Below are positions 23,331-36,479 of a stretch of DNA of 64,000 nt, in pieces. The notes under the pieces were generated by a model. The model did no database searches and was not told the origin of the DNA. It was given only the letters and a program-made list of their open reading frames with translations. This DNA comes from Pseudisothecium myosuroides (Eukaryota > Streptophyta > Bryopsida > Hypnales > Lembophyllaceae). How positions within the stretch are numbered: the first letter of the stretch is position 1; every line of letters begins with the position of its first letter. Both the position numbers and the translations under genes were made by a program. The stretch is taken from NCBI GenBank assembly GCA_951799445.1, contig OX637290.1, positions 64,501 through 128,500 on the forward strand. The letters run 5' to 3'.

Positions 23331-23859
23331 CCCAATATACAAAATCTTCAACAATTCTTTAGTACGGGGTGTTCATTTTGTTTTTATAATAAGTATGTAT
23401 TTTCTATAGAAGAAAACACCTAACTACAAAATTATAAGACCATTGGACACTTTTAGAATTTTTTGCAATTTTTTAATTGTTTTAACTTTCAATTAAGATG
23501 TAATAGGAACTAGCATTGACATGTCCAATTTTATGCATTAGGATAAAAGGAATATTGAAATGATGTGGCAAGACATAAAGTTGTACAAAGGAACTCTACT
23601 ATAAGTGATATTCATTGGAGATTTTTGCTCTTATAAAGCAAAGACTTATTATTGTTTGATTCAACATTTTTTCTAATTGAATGTGGATTCAATTGTAATC
23701 TAATTTTGCATACATTGGAGTCAACTTCATGGCCCTATTGTAATATTCAAGAGCCAATTGGCAAGCCAAATAATCTTACATCCAAAATAGGCCTAGCAAG
23801 GTAAATTCTGGGTTTTCTAAGGTAAAAGTGGAACAAAGACTCCTATTTTGAGCCGTGTC

Positions 23860-24180
23860 TAGGATACGCTTTAGACCTCTCTACAACTAATTATTTGGGA
23901 TTTTTGATTGCAAATATAAATGTAGGATTTGCAGAAAATGAATTTTGCAAAACCAAAAAAATTCTTATGTTTTCCTCCAAGGAAAGTCCAAATTGCTCAG
24001 CACACTTCAAATGAAGGACTTAGCATCATGCATACATGCATGAGGGATGCACACTTTGAACACTGACCTTTTTCAATCTGCCAAAACCACCCTACCAATG
24101 GATTTTTAAGATGGCTGAAGCCGCCAATTGAAAAGCAATCTCCAACAGCACTGTAGTAAAAGATTCAAAGGTGTAGAGCC
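23860..24180. repeat. Diverged repeat, partner at 31380-31720
   Basis: Common blocks 'attgcaaatataaatgta', 'catgcatacatgcatgagg'-like and 'ccgccaa'. Open frames in the partner (for example 31309-31545) are disrupted here, so no protein is claimed. Confidence 0.7.
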
Positions 24181-24385
24181 TATTGATTTGGCATTTTTGT
24201 TACTTATGATGGTTTTGGGATTGGGAGGTATTAATATTTCAAATTTTTTTTTCTTAGTTTTTAAGAATCATATGCGAAAAGGTGTAAAATTTTGATTTCC
24301 AACATTTTAGATCAACACCATCAAGAAAAATAGGCCAAAAGCAACTGTCAACAAACTCTTGAGCCAAAACATTTATAGCTAACAC

Positions 24386-24716
24386 TACTAGAAAATGGCG
24401 TCCATATCAACAAAAAATGAACACTTTTATGTTCATTTGGGCACTGTAATGACCGTTTTCACATATTGGTGTCAACTATGTAAATGTTGGTGAAAAGGCA
24501 ACATATTATGTTGATTTGGATACTACATGTCTGTTGCCAAATGGAACTAATTTTTATTAATTTTACAGGGTATCAATTTCACATGGGTATCAAACAAGAT
24601 TGTGGCACGGTATCAAACATGGGTAAAACCTCACCCGGAAATTGTATCGCGTGGTGGGGATAGGCACGACAAATTTTACTTTTTATTCATTTTGTGGTTT
24701 TCTTGTAGATACTAAT
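24386..24716 (+). mobile_element. Small CACTA-like non-autonomous element
   Basis: Left end CACTACTAGAAAATGG fits the plant CACTA consensus CACTACWAGAAAA. A decayed right end 'tggttttcttgtaga' lies about 330 bases on. Between them are repeated 'tgtt.atttgg' subterminal-like motifs. No transposase. Confidence 0.5.
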
Positions 24717-25973
24717 GTACATGATGTACAGAAATGTTGTTTCTTTTGAATGTTGTTTCATATAAGAGTTAGGAAACAAATTAAAGACTAATTTCTTTAG
24801 TTGTTGAAGCAACCATTTAAGAATTCATTACCTTTTGGAGGAAGCGAGACTCCTTGAAACAATTTCTTAGTACATCTTTGTAGGAAGTAAAATGGAATTG
24901 ACATGTGCACAAAGTTGTTTCATATATTTTGGACCTTCATAGAATTAGTTACAAATTTTTGAACTTGAAATTCAATGGTTACTTAATCTCTATAATATTG
25001 TAGGCCTTTTCTGATCACTAAGGAAAGTCGTTCTAAATTCAACAAAAAACGAACATTGAAATAAGTTTTATAATTTAAAAAAAAAATTATAACCATACAA
25101 TTTCAAAGGACACATAATTATTTGAGAACTCTCATCAAACAAGGAAATACCACAATACCACTTATGGACTTAAAGACTATAATGTTTGATAATGGAAACC
25201 CTAAATCTGTAAAAGTGTTTTGAAGTCCTTCAAAACTCTTTTCACATGTTAAATTGAAGAAATTGGTCACCAAAAAAATAAGAGGTTCAAGAGCTTTCTA
25301 TGCATAACCCAAATCAATTGACGGCTTCTCAAAATCTACTACTCTACAATTTTTTTAAGTAAATTTCTAATACGATTTATTTTCCAGAGTAATGTATACT
25401 TTAGGCTCAATTGAATACTAGGACATCAAGATTTGCAATGGACACCCTTGCACACAATTGTGGACACAAAAAATCATAATCATATATTTTCAAAAAAAGA
25501 TTTTAGATGCCAGAATTAGAGTTCAAATTTTTATGGTATTGATTTTTTAGAGTTGGCATATCAAAAGACGATAGGAAGACTTAAAATCACCCATGAAATC
25601 ACTTTCAGAATTTTAACACCCTCACAATCAAACATTATAATCTTTTAATCCATAAGTGATCGTTTTTTTTCCCATGTGAGATCCACCATGTTCAGTTTAA
25701 TTTTGTATCGTGACTATTAATTTTTTTTTATAAAGTAGTCAAATGTTGAGGCTTCTTGTTTAATTCATTGGAATTTCCATTATCAAGGAAATTCCTTCTT
25801 TTAAAATTGCAAGACAATACCTAATACTTGCAAATGAAGATAGTAATTGAAATTGACTTTTGCATTCAATACATTTTTGAATTTGTTTTAAAGTTTTAAA
25901 GTATATTTTTTAATGGACCCCTAGCTAATGAGGTCAATTTGACCATATTGTGAACTTTGCTTAATTTTGCTTA
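24717..25973. other. AT-rich DNA without recognisable features
   Basis: No gene, element ends or tandem repeats seen. A stretch near 24990-25060 ('aggccttttctgatcac') is weakly like sequences near 17240 and 52220. Confidence 0.5.
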
Positions 25974-26815
25974 TTAACCCCTAAAGGCCCAAGGCATTTT
26001 CTGGCTCCGAAAACACTTAAAACTGCCATTTCTGCTGCAATCACTCCCTAAACCAAAAAAAAAAATTGTTTTTGAATCTAACCATAGGATCTTATACTTC
26101 ACAACTCTGGATTGCAATTTCAGATGACTTTGACGGCCATTTGTGGATTTTTTTTGCACTACACACCATAAAGTTAAAATTTTTTATGTTGAGCATTTGA
26201 GTTGAGAGCCAGGGAAAAAGATTTCAGAATGTCAAAACTTGATTTTCACATATAAAAAAATTATTAAGTAGAAGTAGGTCCACAATTGAACAAAACACTA
26301 AATCTTCAATAGCTCTTAGATGGAATTAAAAAACCATAATCCCAATTTTGGGATTGTTCTTGCAAACAAACTTAACCTTTTCAAAAAAAAAAATTTGAAA
26401 AATTTCGAAAATTGCATTCAAAAATGAATTTTATAAGTTTTTTTTTCGAAGAAGACGCTTAGATTGCCCGAAAAACAAGATTGTCCATAACTTTCTCATT
26501 TTGGGTCCACTTAGAATGAATCAAAGCTTCAAATATAGACAAAAGCATGACCTTTGAGAAAAAAAATCAAAAAAAAAAATTCAATTTTTTTAAGTTTCTT
26601 TTTTTGCCCGACGAACGGCTTTTTTGACTTTGGGCAGCATAACTTTTTTTCCCGGGCACCGATTGAAAAAAAAATTATATTTCTGGAAAGCTAAAAATCT
26701 TTGGGCACCTATCTTTGAAAAAAGTTTCAAACAAATAGGTTGAAATTTTAGGTCGCACAAGCCTGCCCGAAATCCCAAGTGTCCCCGGAGGGGACTTGGG
26801 GCCTTTAGGGATTAA
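25974..26815 (+). mobile_element. TTAA-family MITE, complete
   Basis: TTAACCCCTAAAGGCCC at the left and GGGGCCTTTAGGGATTAA at the right, 842 bases. Both ends carry the same GGCCC variant instead of GGACC, which suggests a subfamily with matched inverted repeats. Confidence 0.8.
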
Positions 26816-26961
26816 TGAAATATAAATGCAAATGAGGTATCCATCAAGCAATGAAGATTGCACCAATAAATGGAACTAGTGCGGACATGTTAAAAAAATG
26901 CCATGAAGCAAAGCCTTTTGCATTTCTTCATACCTAGAGTTTTTTAATTTGCATCAATTTT

Positions 26962-27074
26962 TGGCGTTTGGACCTAAGGAGTGAAAGTTATAGAATTTTT
27001 TTAAATAAAAAATTGAATTAAATTATCTTTTATCTAGTAATGAACATAACTTTCACATCACATGTCGTAACGCC
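26962..27074. mobile_element. Short MITE (TGGCGTTTGGACC family)
   Basis: Left 'tggcgtttggacctaagg', right 'cacatgtcgtaacgcc'; 113 bases, AT-rich interior. A tandem neighbour of the next copy. Confidence 0.55.
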
Positions 27075-27120
27075 CTTGCACTGTTTCATGCATAGAGCTT
27101 TCTATTTGTGCGAGTTTTTG

Positions 27121-27234
27121 TGGCGTTTGGACCTACAGTGTGAAAATTATGTATTTTTGTAAATTAAAAAATCAAAGTAAAATTATCTTCTATTTTAGAA
27201 AAACATTATTTTTACATTGCATGTCCAAACGCCA
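27121..27234. mobile_element. Short MITE, best-preserved copy
   Basis: TGGCGTTTGGACCTACAGTG at the left is answered by 'cattgcatgtccaaacgcca' at the right, giving inverted repeats of about 26 bases with few mismatches; 114 bases in all. Noncoding. Confidence 0.7.
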
Positions 27235-28499
27235 CAAAACAAAGCCCTTGCATTCCTTTGTACATAAAGCTTTCTATTCATATTCTATTCTATTCGTATG
27301 CAAACTCACCCTGCAATAAAACCCTTGCACTCCTTTGTGCATTACACATTTATTTTCAAATTTCAAATTAAAAAATTTCTATTGCTTATATTTTGGTTGT
27401 AGCAACGGCACACTAGTATGTTTTTAAAATTGTTTTCAGCGCATCTGTGTTTTTTTCCATGGCGTGGGGCAGTAGGATAAGCTCAAGTGTGTGGGGGAGC
27501 TCCTCAACCAATGCCAACCGCCAGGAAATTTGGGATCAGCCTGTGGCAATTTGCCACTTGGCCAGGTGGATGGCGGATGGCGTGGCGTTAAACTGGCGTG
27601 TGTGCTGGGTAGTTAGCAGAGCAGCCGACCGTTAAAGAAGTGATGACCGATAAGTATTTCAATATTTCACTTTATTCATTTTCTATATTCAACGTGACCT
27701 ATTAGGAACATTGAAACAAATTTCAGCAATCTCATACTAATCTATCATCCTAAATACACCCCTTTCTCTTGTAGTGCACTCAATCTTAAAACACATTAAG
27801 AACTTTGTGATTAATAATTTCTAATTGTTCCAATGGTCATATTTATTTTTTATCATGATTAAAGTCCTTTGAAGTGTTGTTTTGATCATTTAGCTTCTCA
27901 TTTATGTGAAATAATTAATGTCAAAACTTCAAAAAACAACTTCACTTACTCTTTGACTCTAAATCATAGGCAATTCAAAAATTTCACTTTCTTCCTAGAT
28001 AAAAAGTTTGTACTGCATTAACACAGACATATATACCCACATACATGTACCCATACACACACACACACACATACACACACACACAACACCACACCACACC
28101 ACACCACCCACCCCATATATATATATACACACACACTACTTATATAAAAAACTACATGTCATTCAAATTCCAATATTCTAGAAAGAAATTCAAAAATAGG
28201 GAGAAAATGTAAATTGGTTAATACAACATTACATCCATTAGAGTTTAAATTTTTCAATTCCATATCTAAATTCCTAATAATATAGTGTTTTGAAGCAAAC
28301 CTTATCTCATTCTACTTACATTTTTTTAAAGTATAAATATAAATTTCTTTTGAGAATTTTTATATATACCCCAACTTTTTCTTCAATATATTCTAGAAAG
28401 CAACAAATTGCAGAATCTAAGGATTTTCTATAAGATGTTTGAAAGATGAAACCTAACCATTTGGGAAGAATTGAATATAATTTTTTATTGGAAATCCAA
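27125..28499. repeat. Long duplicated segment A, copy 2
   Basis: Counterpart of 1-1336. It has a longer microsatellite with (ACACC)n units at about 28050-28130 and a few substitutions. The open 62-codon frame at 27447-27635 is interrupted in copy 1 and is not called. Confidence 0.9.
28044..28135. repeat. AC / ACACC / AT microsatellite
   Basis: (AC)n, then (ACACC)n, then (AT)n. It differs in structure from the paralogous tract near 918-990. Confidence 0.85.
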
Positions 28500-31199
28500 T
28501 AATTTTTTATTTTGAAGTTGTAAATATTGTGCTTTTGACTTGTAGGATTTGAGTTTGCAGGTCGTTGTTTTCTTTGGCCTAAGTACCTCGAGCATCATAG
28601 CATGCCCATTTTAGACAACGTTTTCGTACCAGGTAGCGGAATGTTGGTAGTGTGACTATACAGTACATTATCTCCATTAATGCAATGTTACATTACATTT
28701 AAAGATTGAGCACATTTATGAGCGTTCAATTTTAGGGACTTGGGAGCTAATTATGAAAATCACCTTCAATTGGGTTTTGCTAGTGCTTGGACTTGCAGAC
28801 AATTGGTTTAGGCATAAATTTTGGTGACACTACGTCACAAATTTGTTTATATTTCTTGTTTTTTGCATTTGATGATCATGCTATATTCATGTGAATGAAT
28901 TCAAAATTACAAACATAAAAGTTGTATATTGGGCAAAGTCGGATTTTATTTCAATTGAAAAGCAATTGTTGTTTGTACAAGTGATTTGAGATGATACAAA
29001 CTACAACTGTGGCTAATTGAGTAGAATTTGATTCATGTTATCTTTAAATTTTTTGAAAATTGAAAAGTTAAAAATTTGATCACATTTATACAAGTGGTAT
29101 AATAAATGTCGAAAACCATAGAAAGCTGCCATTTCTACTACATTCACCCAAAAAAGCAAAAAAAACATTTTTTTAAGAATCTAGCCGTAGTATCTTGTAC
29201 TTCACTTGTTTGAGATAATGTGGTAAAAATTTCATCAAATTTGACCGTATGGATTGGAAGATATTAGCATTCAAAGTTGGACAATTTTTTTGAAACTTTT
29301 TGCAAACTTTTTGAATCAATATTGATTGTATAAGTGTTAAAAAACAAATACATAGAAAGAATAATTTGTAATTATTTTTCATTTTCAAAAGAAAATATGT
29401 ACAATTGCTCCATAGAGAATGCATGGAAGGTGGTATCAAACTCAATGGAATGAAAAGTTGCTTTCAATTTGTAGCTTTCACTTTTTTTTTAATAGTTGCA
29501 GGTGAATGCGGGGATGGAGTCACTGCAATGAGAGAAGGATGGATTAAATAATAGATGCATTGGGTAAAGAATCCTTCTAAAACTAAGGACCTGATTTCAA
29601 AAAAGTGGAAAATACACGCAAAAAAGGTTCACACTGTTTAATGGATTTCATGTACAATGAAACGCATTTCACATTGTTTTTTTTCCCTCTTCAATGACAT
29701 TTTCTCTACATTGGCAAAGGAATGGAAATTACAGCGCAAACTTAACTTTTTCATCCATCCTTTCATTTCCTTGGTGAAAGGATGCAAAGGACCTGACCTT
29801 CATATGTGTTTTTCATGCATGGTTAGTGTTTTACACCACCTCATGCTAATTTGCAGTACTTAAACAAAACCTCAAGCTGACGTGACATAGTCCTGTTGTT
29901 TGGGGCGTTTTGGAAAACGTCATTTTATTTTCCTAATGTTATGTGAAATATGGATGTCGGACATGACAGAAGGTCGGTTGTTTTCACCCACTCATCCACA
30001 TGTTTGCAGCAATATGGAAATGAATTCAACCTCCCATGACCGAAATCCTTCTTCTTAGCTTATGTTATAAAAAACAACCTTATTTCATGGTAAAGTCCAA
30101 AAAAACAGGGCCTCCTTCTAGTGCTATGAAGCAGAGGTAGAATCAGCAAGTTCCTTGTTTTAGGCTGAATTGGTCGTAGAATTGCAAACGAAGAACAAGG
30201 TCTTCACATCCTCACACCCTTGTTTCATATTTTGAGGACCTCCATGAAATTAGGTATGAATTTTTGAAGTTAAAATGCAGTGGTCACTAAAAGTAACCAC
30301 CTCTTAAAATGTCCAAGTACATTACTAGTACATTGAAGAAAACAAGACATATCTTTGGTTCATGATTGCTTTTTGAGCATGGATGCTTTTTGAGCAAGGT
30401 ACCTCAAACCAATTGAAAAAGCCTCAAGTCCTATTGTAGTCCTTGCTCCCTTTTTCAATGTGATCCTTGCATCTTTGCATCCTTGAAATTTTAAATACTC
30501 CTTCAATATGATTGCCAGATTAAAGTGGGACCGTTTACATCTACTAGCCCCATTTGCATTCTAATACTTAGGATGTTGTTAAGGCTTTTGACTACATGTT
30601 AGATATCTCTTTTTTTTTTAAAATATTTTGATCCAAGGTACATATGGAATGTTCCTTAACCCTTGAAGAATACTGAAGACCAAAAGTGTCCGATGGATGA
30701 CTTCATTGTTTAATTACTCTCAAAAATTTATCCAACAAATTGCATATGTATGTATTGCATATAGAAATGAAAAATAGAAAAAAAGAAAAATAATAATTAT
30801 AAAAATAAAAAATAAAAAATAAAAAATTCAATTTAAAAATTATAGAATACTTTTATGCCTTTTGCCAGGTGACATTTATCCAGTGCACTTCTATTTTGTT
30901 TGTTTGTAATATTAATTTTGTTTAATTTAACTATTATTTAAAATAATGATGGTCTCAAGGATGTGTGCTACCCCCTCTACCATCTCATCTAGGACATCTT
31001 GCCTCCTTCTACAAGTTCAATAAATTGCATCAAAATTGGCCAAGGTGATTGGAAGCTGGGCATTGGAATTTTGGGGAGTTAAGTTGTCCCACCCTATCCA
31101 CTGAATGTGCACACCATGAACAACAAGTGCCAGCAAGGAGTCCTATAAAACAACCTTCATGACTCCAGCCATAGTGTGAAATAGCCCTTAGTTAGTATA
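28500..31199. other. AT-rich DNA with a partial TTAA-family piece
   Basis: Around 29100-29290, 'gctgccatttctactac' and 'agccgtagtatcttgtac' match the left half of the TTAA family. A simple A-rich (AAAAAT)n tract lies near 30775-30830. No gene is recognised. Confidence 0.5.
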
Positions 31200-31789
31200 A
31201 TATGCAATAATAAACCTCTTTGAATCAATATTTATTCATAAAGCTTGAAGATGCAAAAATAATGTAGACCACCAACTTATGAACTTTCAACATATCTAAT
31301 GTGGTTATATGGATTCCCAACGCTACATATTCAAGCGTATTGATCAATATGTTAGATTATACAAATGCTATATATATTTTGAGCTGTGCCTAGAGTATGC
31401 TATAGACTTCTTTAGAGCTAATTACTTGGGATTTTTTATTGCAAATATAAATGTAAGATTTGTAGAAAATGAGTTTTGCAAAAAACCAAAAATTCTTGTG
31501 TTTTCCCCCGAGGAAAATCCAACTTTCTTGGCCCACTTCAAATGAAGGATTTAGCATCATGCGTACACGCATGAGGGATGCGCACTTTGACCATTGACCT
31601 TTTGCAATCCACCCAAACCACCCTGCCTATGGAATTTTAAGATGGCCGGAGCCGCCAAGAAAAAATCAATCTCCAATAGCGCTCGCGTCAAAGATTTGAA
31701 GGTGTGGAGCCTATAGATTTGGCAGTGACCCTAGTAGATTTCTTTTCTTTTCTTTTCTTTGTTTTTAACACAAGCCTGTTGAAGTACAC

Positions 31790-32440
31790 GCCATAAAGTT
31801 CACATTTTTTATGTTGAACATTTGAATTGAAAGTCTAGGAAAAAAATTCAGGATATCAAAACTTAATTTTCACATATAAAAAAATTGTTAAGTAGAAGTA
31901 GGTCCAAGTTTGAACAAAACACTAAATTCTTAATAGCTCTAAGATGGAATTGAAAGACCATATTTCCAATGGTGGGATTGTTTTTAAAAACAAACTTGAC
32001 CATGCCAAAAACATATTTCAAAGAATTTTAAATTTGCATCCAAAAATTATTTTATAAGTTGTTTTTTGGAGAAAATGCTTAGATTGCCCTAAAAACAAGA
32101 TTATACATTACTTTCTCATTTTTAGTTTAAATAGAATGAACCAAAGCTTCAAACATAGACAAAAACATAATCTTTCAAGAAAAAATTAAAAATAAAAATA
32201 AAAATAATTTTTTTCCTCTTTTTTTTTTGCTCAGTGAATTGCTTTTAAGACTTCAAATGGCAAAATTCTTGCTCCTAGGCACCAATTGAAAAAAAACTAT
32301 ACCACTGGAAAGCTAATTTGATTCCCTATCTTCAAAGAAAATTTCAAAAAATCAAATCAAATCAAAATTTCAGGTTACACGTGCTTGCCTAAAATCCTAA
32401 GTGTCCTTTGAGGAGACTTTGGGATTGAGAGGTTAGAATA
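31790..32440 (+). mobile_element. TTAA-family MITE, decayed
   Basis: Internal blocks ('cataaagttcaca', 'aagtagaagtaggtcc', 'ttgcctaaaatcctaag') align with the 25974-26815 subfamily. Both TTAA ends are eroded. It lies just upstream of the coding candidate at 32557. Confidence 0.6.
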
Positions 32441-32556
32441 GAGGTTCCATAACTACTGGCGAACAAAAACTCCTCATTTGCAGTTCTCACTTATTTCGGG
32501 AATGTTTGTGCTTGTTTGTTGTTGAGTTGAATGCTGTTGGATAGACTATTGTTAAT

Positions 32557-33123
32557 ATGGCATGCCTACCTAAAACCAAGTCTCAACTACGTAATTATCT
32601 GAAAGGGGTTGATAGTGAAGTAGAGCGGACAAAGGGGAAGCTCCCTTTCTTTGGTGGAGATGACGTGAGGGCTCTGTTAGATAAAGCCAATGGTGAGGAG
32701 TTACATTGGACAAAGGCAACGAATAGGGAATTCCGGAAAATGGAATTATACTCTGGCGTTGCGTTTCTGGCAGAGATGGCTGAAAATGGTTACCACTTTA
32801 AGATTTGCAAACCTTTTCAAAATGAGTGGGATGACTGGCCTGAGGAGGACAATGTGTACTACTCCGACCAAGAAGTTAACTACCCATCAAATGTGGATTC
32901 AGGGAGAGATTTGAGTTTGGGCTTTGAGAACCAGCTTGAGCAAGTGGGACAAGGTGGATTGCAGGAGGATGAGATCTAGAGCTCAAATATGGGCTCCCTC
33001 ATAGATGATGACACCTCTTCTGATTCAGCACCTCAATTCATGTCCGGCATGGCATCCTTTTTCCAATTCAGCACAGACTTCCAATTCATCATAGACGGCG
33101 AAGCTGATTATAATGGACCATAG
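32557..33123 (+). CDS. Unrecognised coding candidate, 140 residues (188 codons with one internal TAG)
   Basis: The ATG at 32557 is preceded in frame by TAG. The frame runs 140 codons to TAG at 32977-32979 and continues, in the same frame, to TAG at 33121. Composition is protein-like and GC is higher than in the flanks. Residues 48-85 include 'ELHWTKATNREFRKMEL' and 'FKICKPFQNEWDDWPEED'. The C-terminal part is acidic and Ser/Asp-rich, and after the internal TAG this character continues ('GSLIDDDTSSDSAPQF'). No family is recognised. CAG-to-TAG would explain the internal stop, so it may be a recent pseudogene, a shortened gene, or an exon of a larger one: an acceptor-like 'catttgcag' precedes it at about 32484. 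Confidence 0.5.
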
Positions 33124-33289
33124 ATGTCCAAGCCTTAGTGTTCTTGCTACTTATGGTTTGGAAATTGCATTGTTTGGAAGTGGGATACTTAGTTCAGTGT
33201 CCATTTTGTTCATATAAGCCTTGCACTTGTTCTTGCCTTGTTCATGGCTACTACAACATCCATGGCTACTATAGCATATCTGTTCTTTT

Positions 33290-33595
33290 GGTTCAAGGTT
33301 CGGCATGACAAAGTTTTCTCATTGTGCAAACTTCAGATTTTGAACTACTGTAGTTTAAGAGTAGAAGACTTTACATTGTTTTGGTTTTAGGATCCGGCAT
33401 GATGTAGTGCTCTCATTATGCAAACTTCCAATTTTGAACTATTGTAGCCATGAGAGCAAGCTTTACATTCTGTGTAGAAATGCCATTGGAATTTCTATTG
33501 CACCAAATCTAAATTCAAATGACAACAGGCTTTATATTCTCTACAAGAATGCCATTGGATTTTCCACTGTGCCAAATATAAATTCAAATTGTTGT
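33290..33595. repeat. Degenerate tandem repeats downstream of the coding candidate
   Basis: 'cggcatga', 'gcaaactt', 'ttttgaacta.tgtag' recur at about 80-base spacing (33300, 33383). 'aatgccattgga' with 'aaattcaaat' then recurs at about 68-base spacing (33478, 33546). Possibly decayed coding or 3' flanking sequence. Confidence 0.55.
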
Positions 33596-33844
33596 TTAGA
33601 CTAGGATGCTTTAACGTTCTCAATTAATTTACTTTTTCAATTGAAAAGACCCTCATGGGTGTCTAACCTGATGCTAATTGGGATGTGAGTGAATGAGCAA
33701 CCAACCTTGCAACCCAAAAATTCCTTTGTAAAGTCAAGGAGCCATGTTTGCACCCTTAAACTGGGCAACATTCCAGCTCACTCACACAAGTTGGGTCACA
33801 GGCTGGTCATTCCCACTTTAATTCAAATTTTCAAATATTCAAAA
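33596..33844. other. Intergenic DNA
   Basis: No recognised feature before segment B copy 2. Confidence 0.4.
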
Positions 33845-34166
33845 AAATATTAAACAAAAAATAAAAAAATTTTGCCAAATTTTTTTGCTGTCCAAACTGC
33901 CCAGTTACAAAAACAAGTAACATATTTGGCCATAACTTTTGACTACTATTTTTAAATGTGCTAAAATTTAGTGCATATGAAAGATACTCCTTGTGTCCAC
34001 CTTTTATTAAAATTTTAGCTTAAAATATAGAAATCTCTAGTTACACATACCTGGCCAAAATTTCTATACAACCAAAAAATGCATGCCGGTCTTCTAGGGG
34101 TTAAATCTTAATTTGATAATTAGTTCTTTAAATTTCAAAACTCATACTCTAAAAATTAACCTATCA

Positions 34167-34800
34167 TTTTAAAATAATAATGTTAAATTATTCAATTAAC
34201 TTCCTTTTTTAACAATCATTGGAAGAAGCCATGAACCCAAAAGCGCAAATTAACCACGTGGCATCCAATAGAGGTTTAATAAATAAACACCCTACCTTTA
34301 TCTAGTAGAAAATGGCTTTAACATCCAACCCTGGTTTAATAAATTAAAGTCAGGGCCTTTATTTAAAGCCAATGCGGAGGCATTCTCCAACAATTCTTTT
34401 AAAATTATAAAGTCTTTTACATTTACTTCAAATTGTCAAGCTTTTAAAGTTTTAAATATATAGTTTGGAATACAACAACTAGCATTCAAAATTAAAATGT
34501 TAAATTATTCAATTAACTTTCTTTTTTAACAATCATTGGAAGAAGCCATGAACCCAAAAGCGCAAATTAACCACGTGGCATCCAATAGAGGTTTAATAAA
34601 TAAACACCCTACCTTTATCCAGTAGAAAATGGCTTTAACATCCAACCCTGGTTTAATAAATTAAAGTCAGGGCCTTTATTTAAAGCCAATGCGGAGGCAT
34701 TCTCCAACAATTCTTTTAAAATTATAAAGTCTTTTACATTTACTTCAAATTGTCAAGCTTTTAAAGTTTTAAATATATAGTTTGGAATACAACAACTAGC
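34167..34800. repeat. 317-base tandem duplication, second occurrence
   Basis: Same two units as at 8536-9169, with the same 317-base spacing. Confidence 0.95.
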
Positions 34801-36138
34801 CTAAACCAAATTTGCATAATTGAGGTCAAGTCTTCTAAACAACAAGCAATATTTTGGATTTAGAAATTAAAAAAACTATTTACTAAGGTTGACTCACCAA
34901 ATACAAACAATCACAAATAATTACAAAGAAATCGAATGTGATGCTAAATCACTAAGATAGTACAAACTTTTTGGGAAGCACAAAAAAGTGTAAATATACA
35001 CTGTTGTTACCAAATCACAAATACATAATTGATGAAATCAAATAAAAAAGCATTTCAAATATGAACAACTTACCTAATTCCAATGTTGTATAAATTCAAC
35101 ACATAGGATGATGAAGTTTACACCTCCAAACACTTCACCTGCACCAAAGTAAGAAGATTTTATCAATATTACAATAACTTTGAAGTTAAAATCATAAACT
35201 TGAATGGACTACAAAGGACCATCAATACAATCAAAGTCATCTTTAAAATTACATTGAAATTGCAATTTAATAAAAATGAATAATAACTTTTATATTTTCA
35301 ATTTTACTCTTAACTTTAATTTGGTACTTTTTATGACTCATGTCATAACTTCCAAATTGCTAATACATTGTTAAATGCCATATTTTTTCCTCTTTTTATG
35401 TAAACACAAATTTTTTTAGAATTTTTTTTTGTAACCATCATCCAAGATTGTGAGGAATTCATTCACTATTCACAAAATTCAATTAAAAAATGTACTCAAT
35501 ATCATACAACAAACAAACACTCAAGGTATTGGAATATTATGTCATCCACAATCTTTAGTACAAATATTGAAATTTTTTGTATAAACAATATCAAGAATAT
35601 ACAAATAGTTTACATTTCATGACGTAGGCATGTGTGAGATGTCACTTCCATCTACCTTTCGAGAAGTTTGGCCTGTCTAAATTCAATTTCAGCTCTCAAA
35701 TGGGTGCATTGAGAACCTCTTACCTTAAGACTAAATGCAAAGCTGGCTAACAAAACTCAATGAAGTACTTTAATTTGGTGGCCACTAACCACGGTCATGG
35801 CCTTTTTGAACTAAGAATAATACAGTGAATAGCAAGCGGAATCTTCACACCAAGTCGTTCACAATCGTCTCCAAATTCACCGCAACTTATTGTTGTCCTG
35901 CACCACAATAGTCTTGCCAACTTAAAATGACAAAATTTCATCAAGACAACTTGTTGCATCAACAATGTTTAATGAACACAACAAGCTTCAAAACTTGACT
36001 TCAACAGAAACACAAAGTATCATGTATGACTGGCAATATCTTCTAATCCCATACACTGAAAGAAAGCTGCAACAGATATTGCAACTCATGAAAAGCAAGA
36101 AACCTAAACCACAACATCTCACATGAACAACCCCAATA

Positions 36139-36275
36139 TCTAAGCTTACCCTCCCCAATTGAGTAAATCTCCAAGTATCGTAACGTATGATTGCAGATTG
36201 GATGATCACCTCACTCCAAGGAATTTTCAATTGCTCTCGCGTAAACCTAGCGAAGCTTGCTTCCAAAAGGGACAA
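36139..36275 (-). pseudogene. Possible exon remnant unique to segment B copy 2
   Basis: The minus strand reads 'FTREQLKIPWSEV' then 'QSAIIRYDTWRFTQLGR' up to the donor 'GGGGAGG|gtaagc'. The composition is convincingly protein-like but not identified. Just upstream (36355-36307) another short open piece begins 'MDNETYIPSGVERII'. The two are out of frame with each other. Copy 1 has lost the first part. Remnants of an unknown gene. Confidence 0.3.
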
Positions 36276-36479
36276 TCGGCAGAGGTTTTATAATGACGGA
36301 CTAACCTAAAATGATGCGCTCAACACCAGAGGGGATGTATGTCTCATTGTCCATAGCTCTCTCACAAAAAAAAATTAGTTGTGTATACTCCAAACACTCA
36401 AAATTGACCACCTACCCCCTCGAGCAACTGCAGAGTAACATCCAACAAAACTCTCAGTAACGTATGATTGCAGATTGGA
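36180..36479. repeat. 23-base direct repeats bounding a 277-base insertion/deletion
   Basis: 'gtaacgtatgattgcagatt'-plus-gga occurs at 36180-36202 and 36457-36479. Segment B copy 1 has it once (about 10549), without the intervening DNA. This is the pattern of a deletion by recombination between direct repeats in copy 1. Confidence 0.85.

Noticed and set aside
27447..27635. 62-codon plus-strand frame in segment A copy 2
   Set aside because: Interrupted by a stop in copy 1 and without recognisable motifs.
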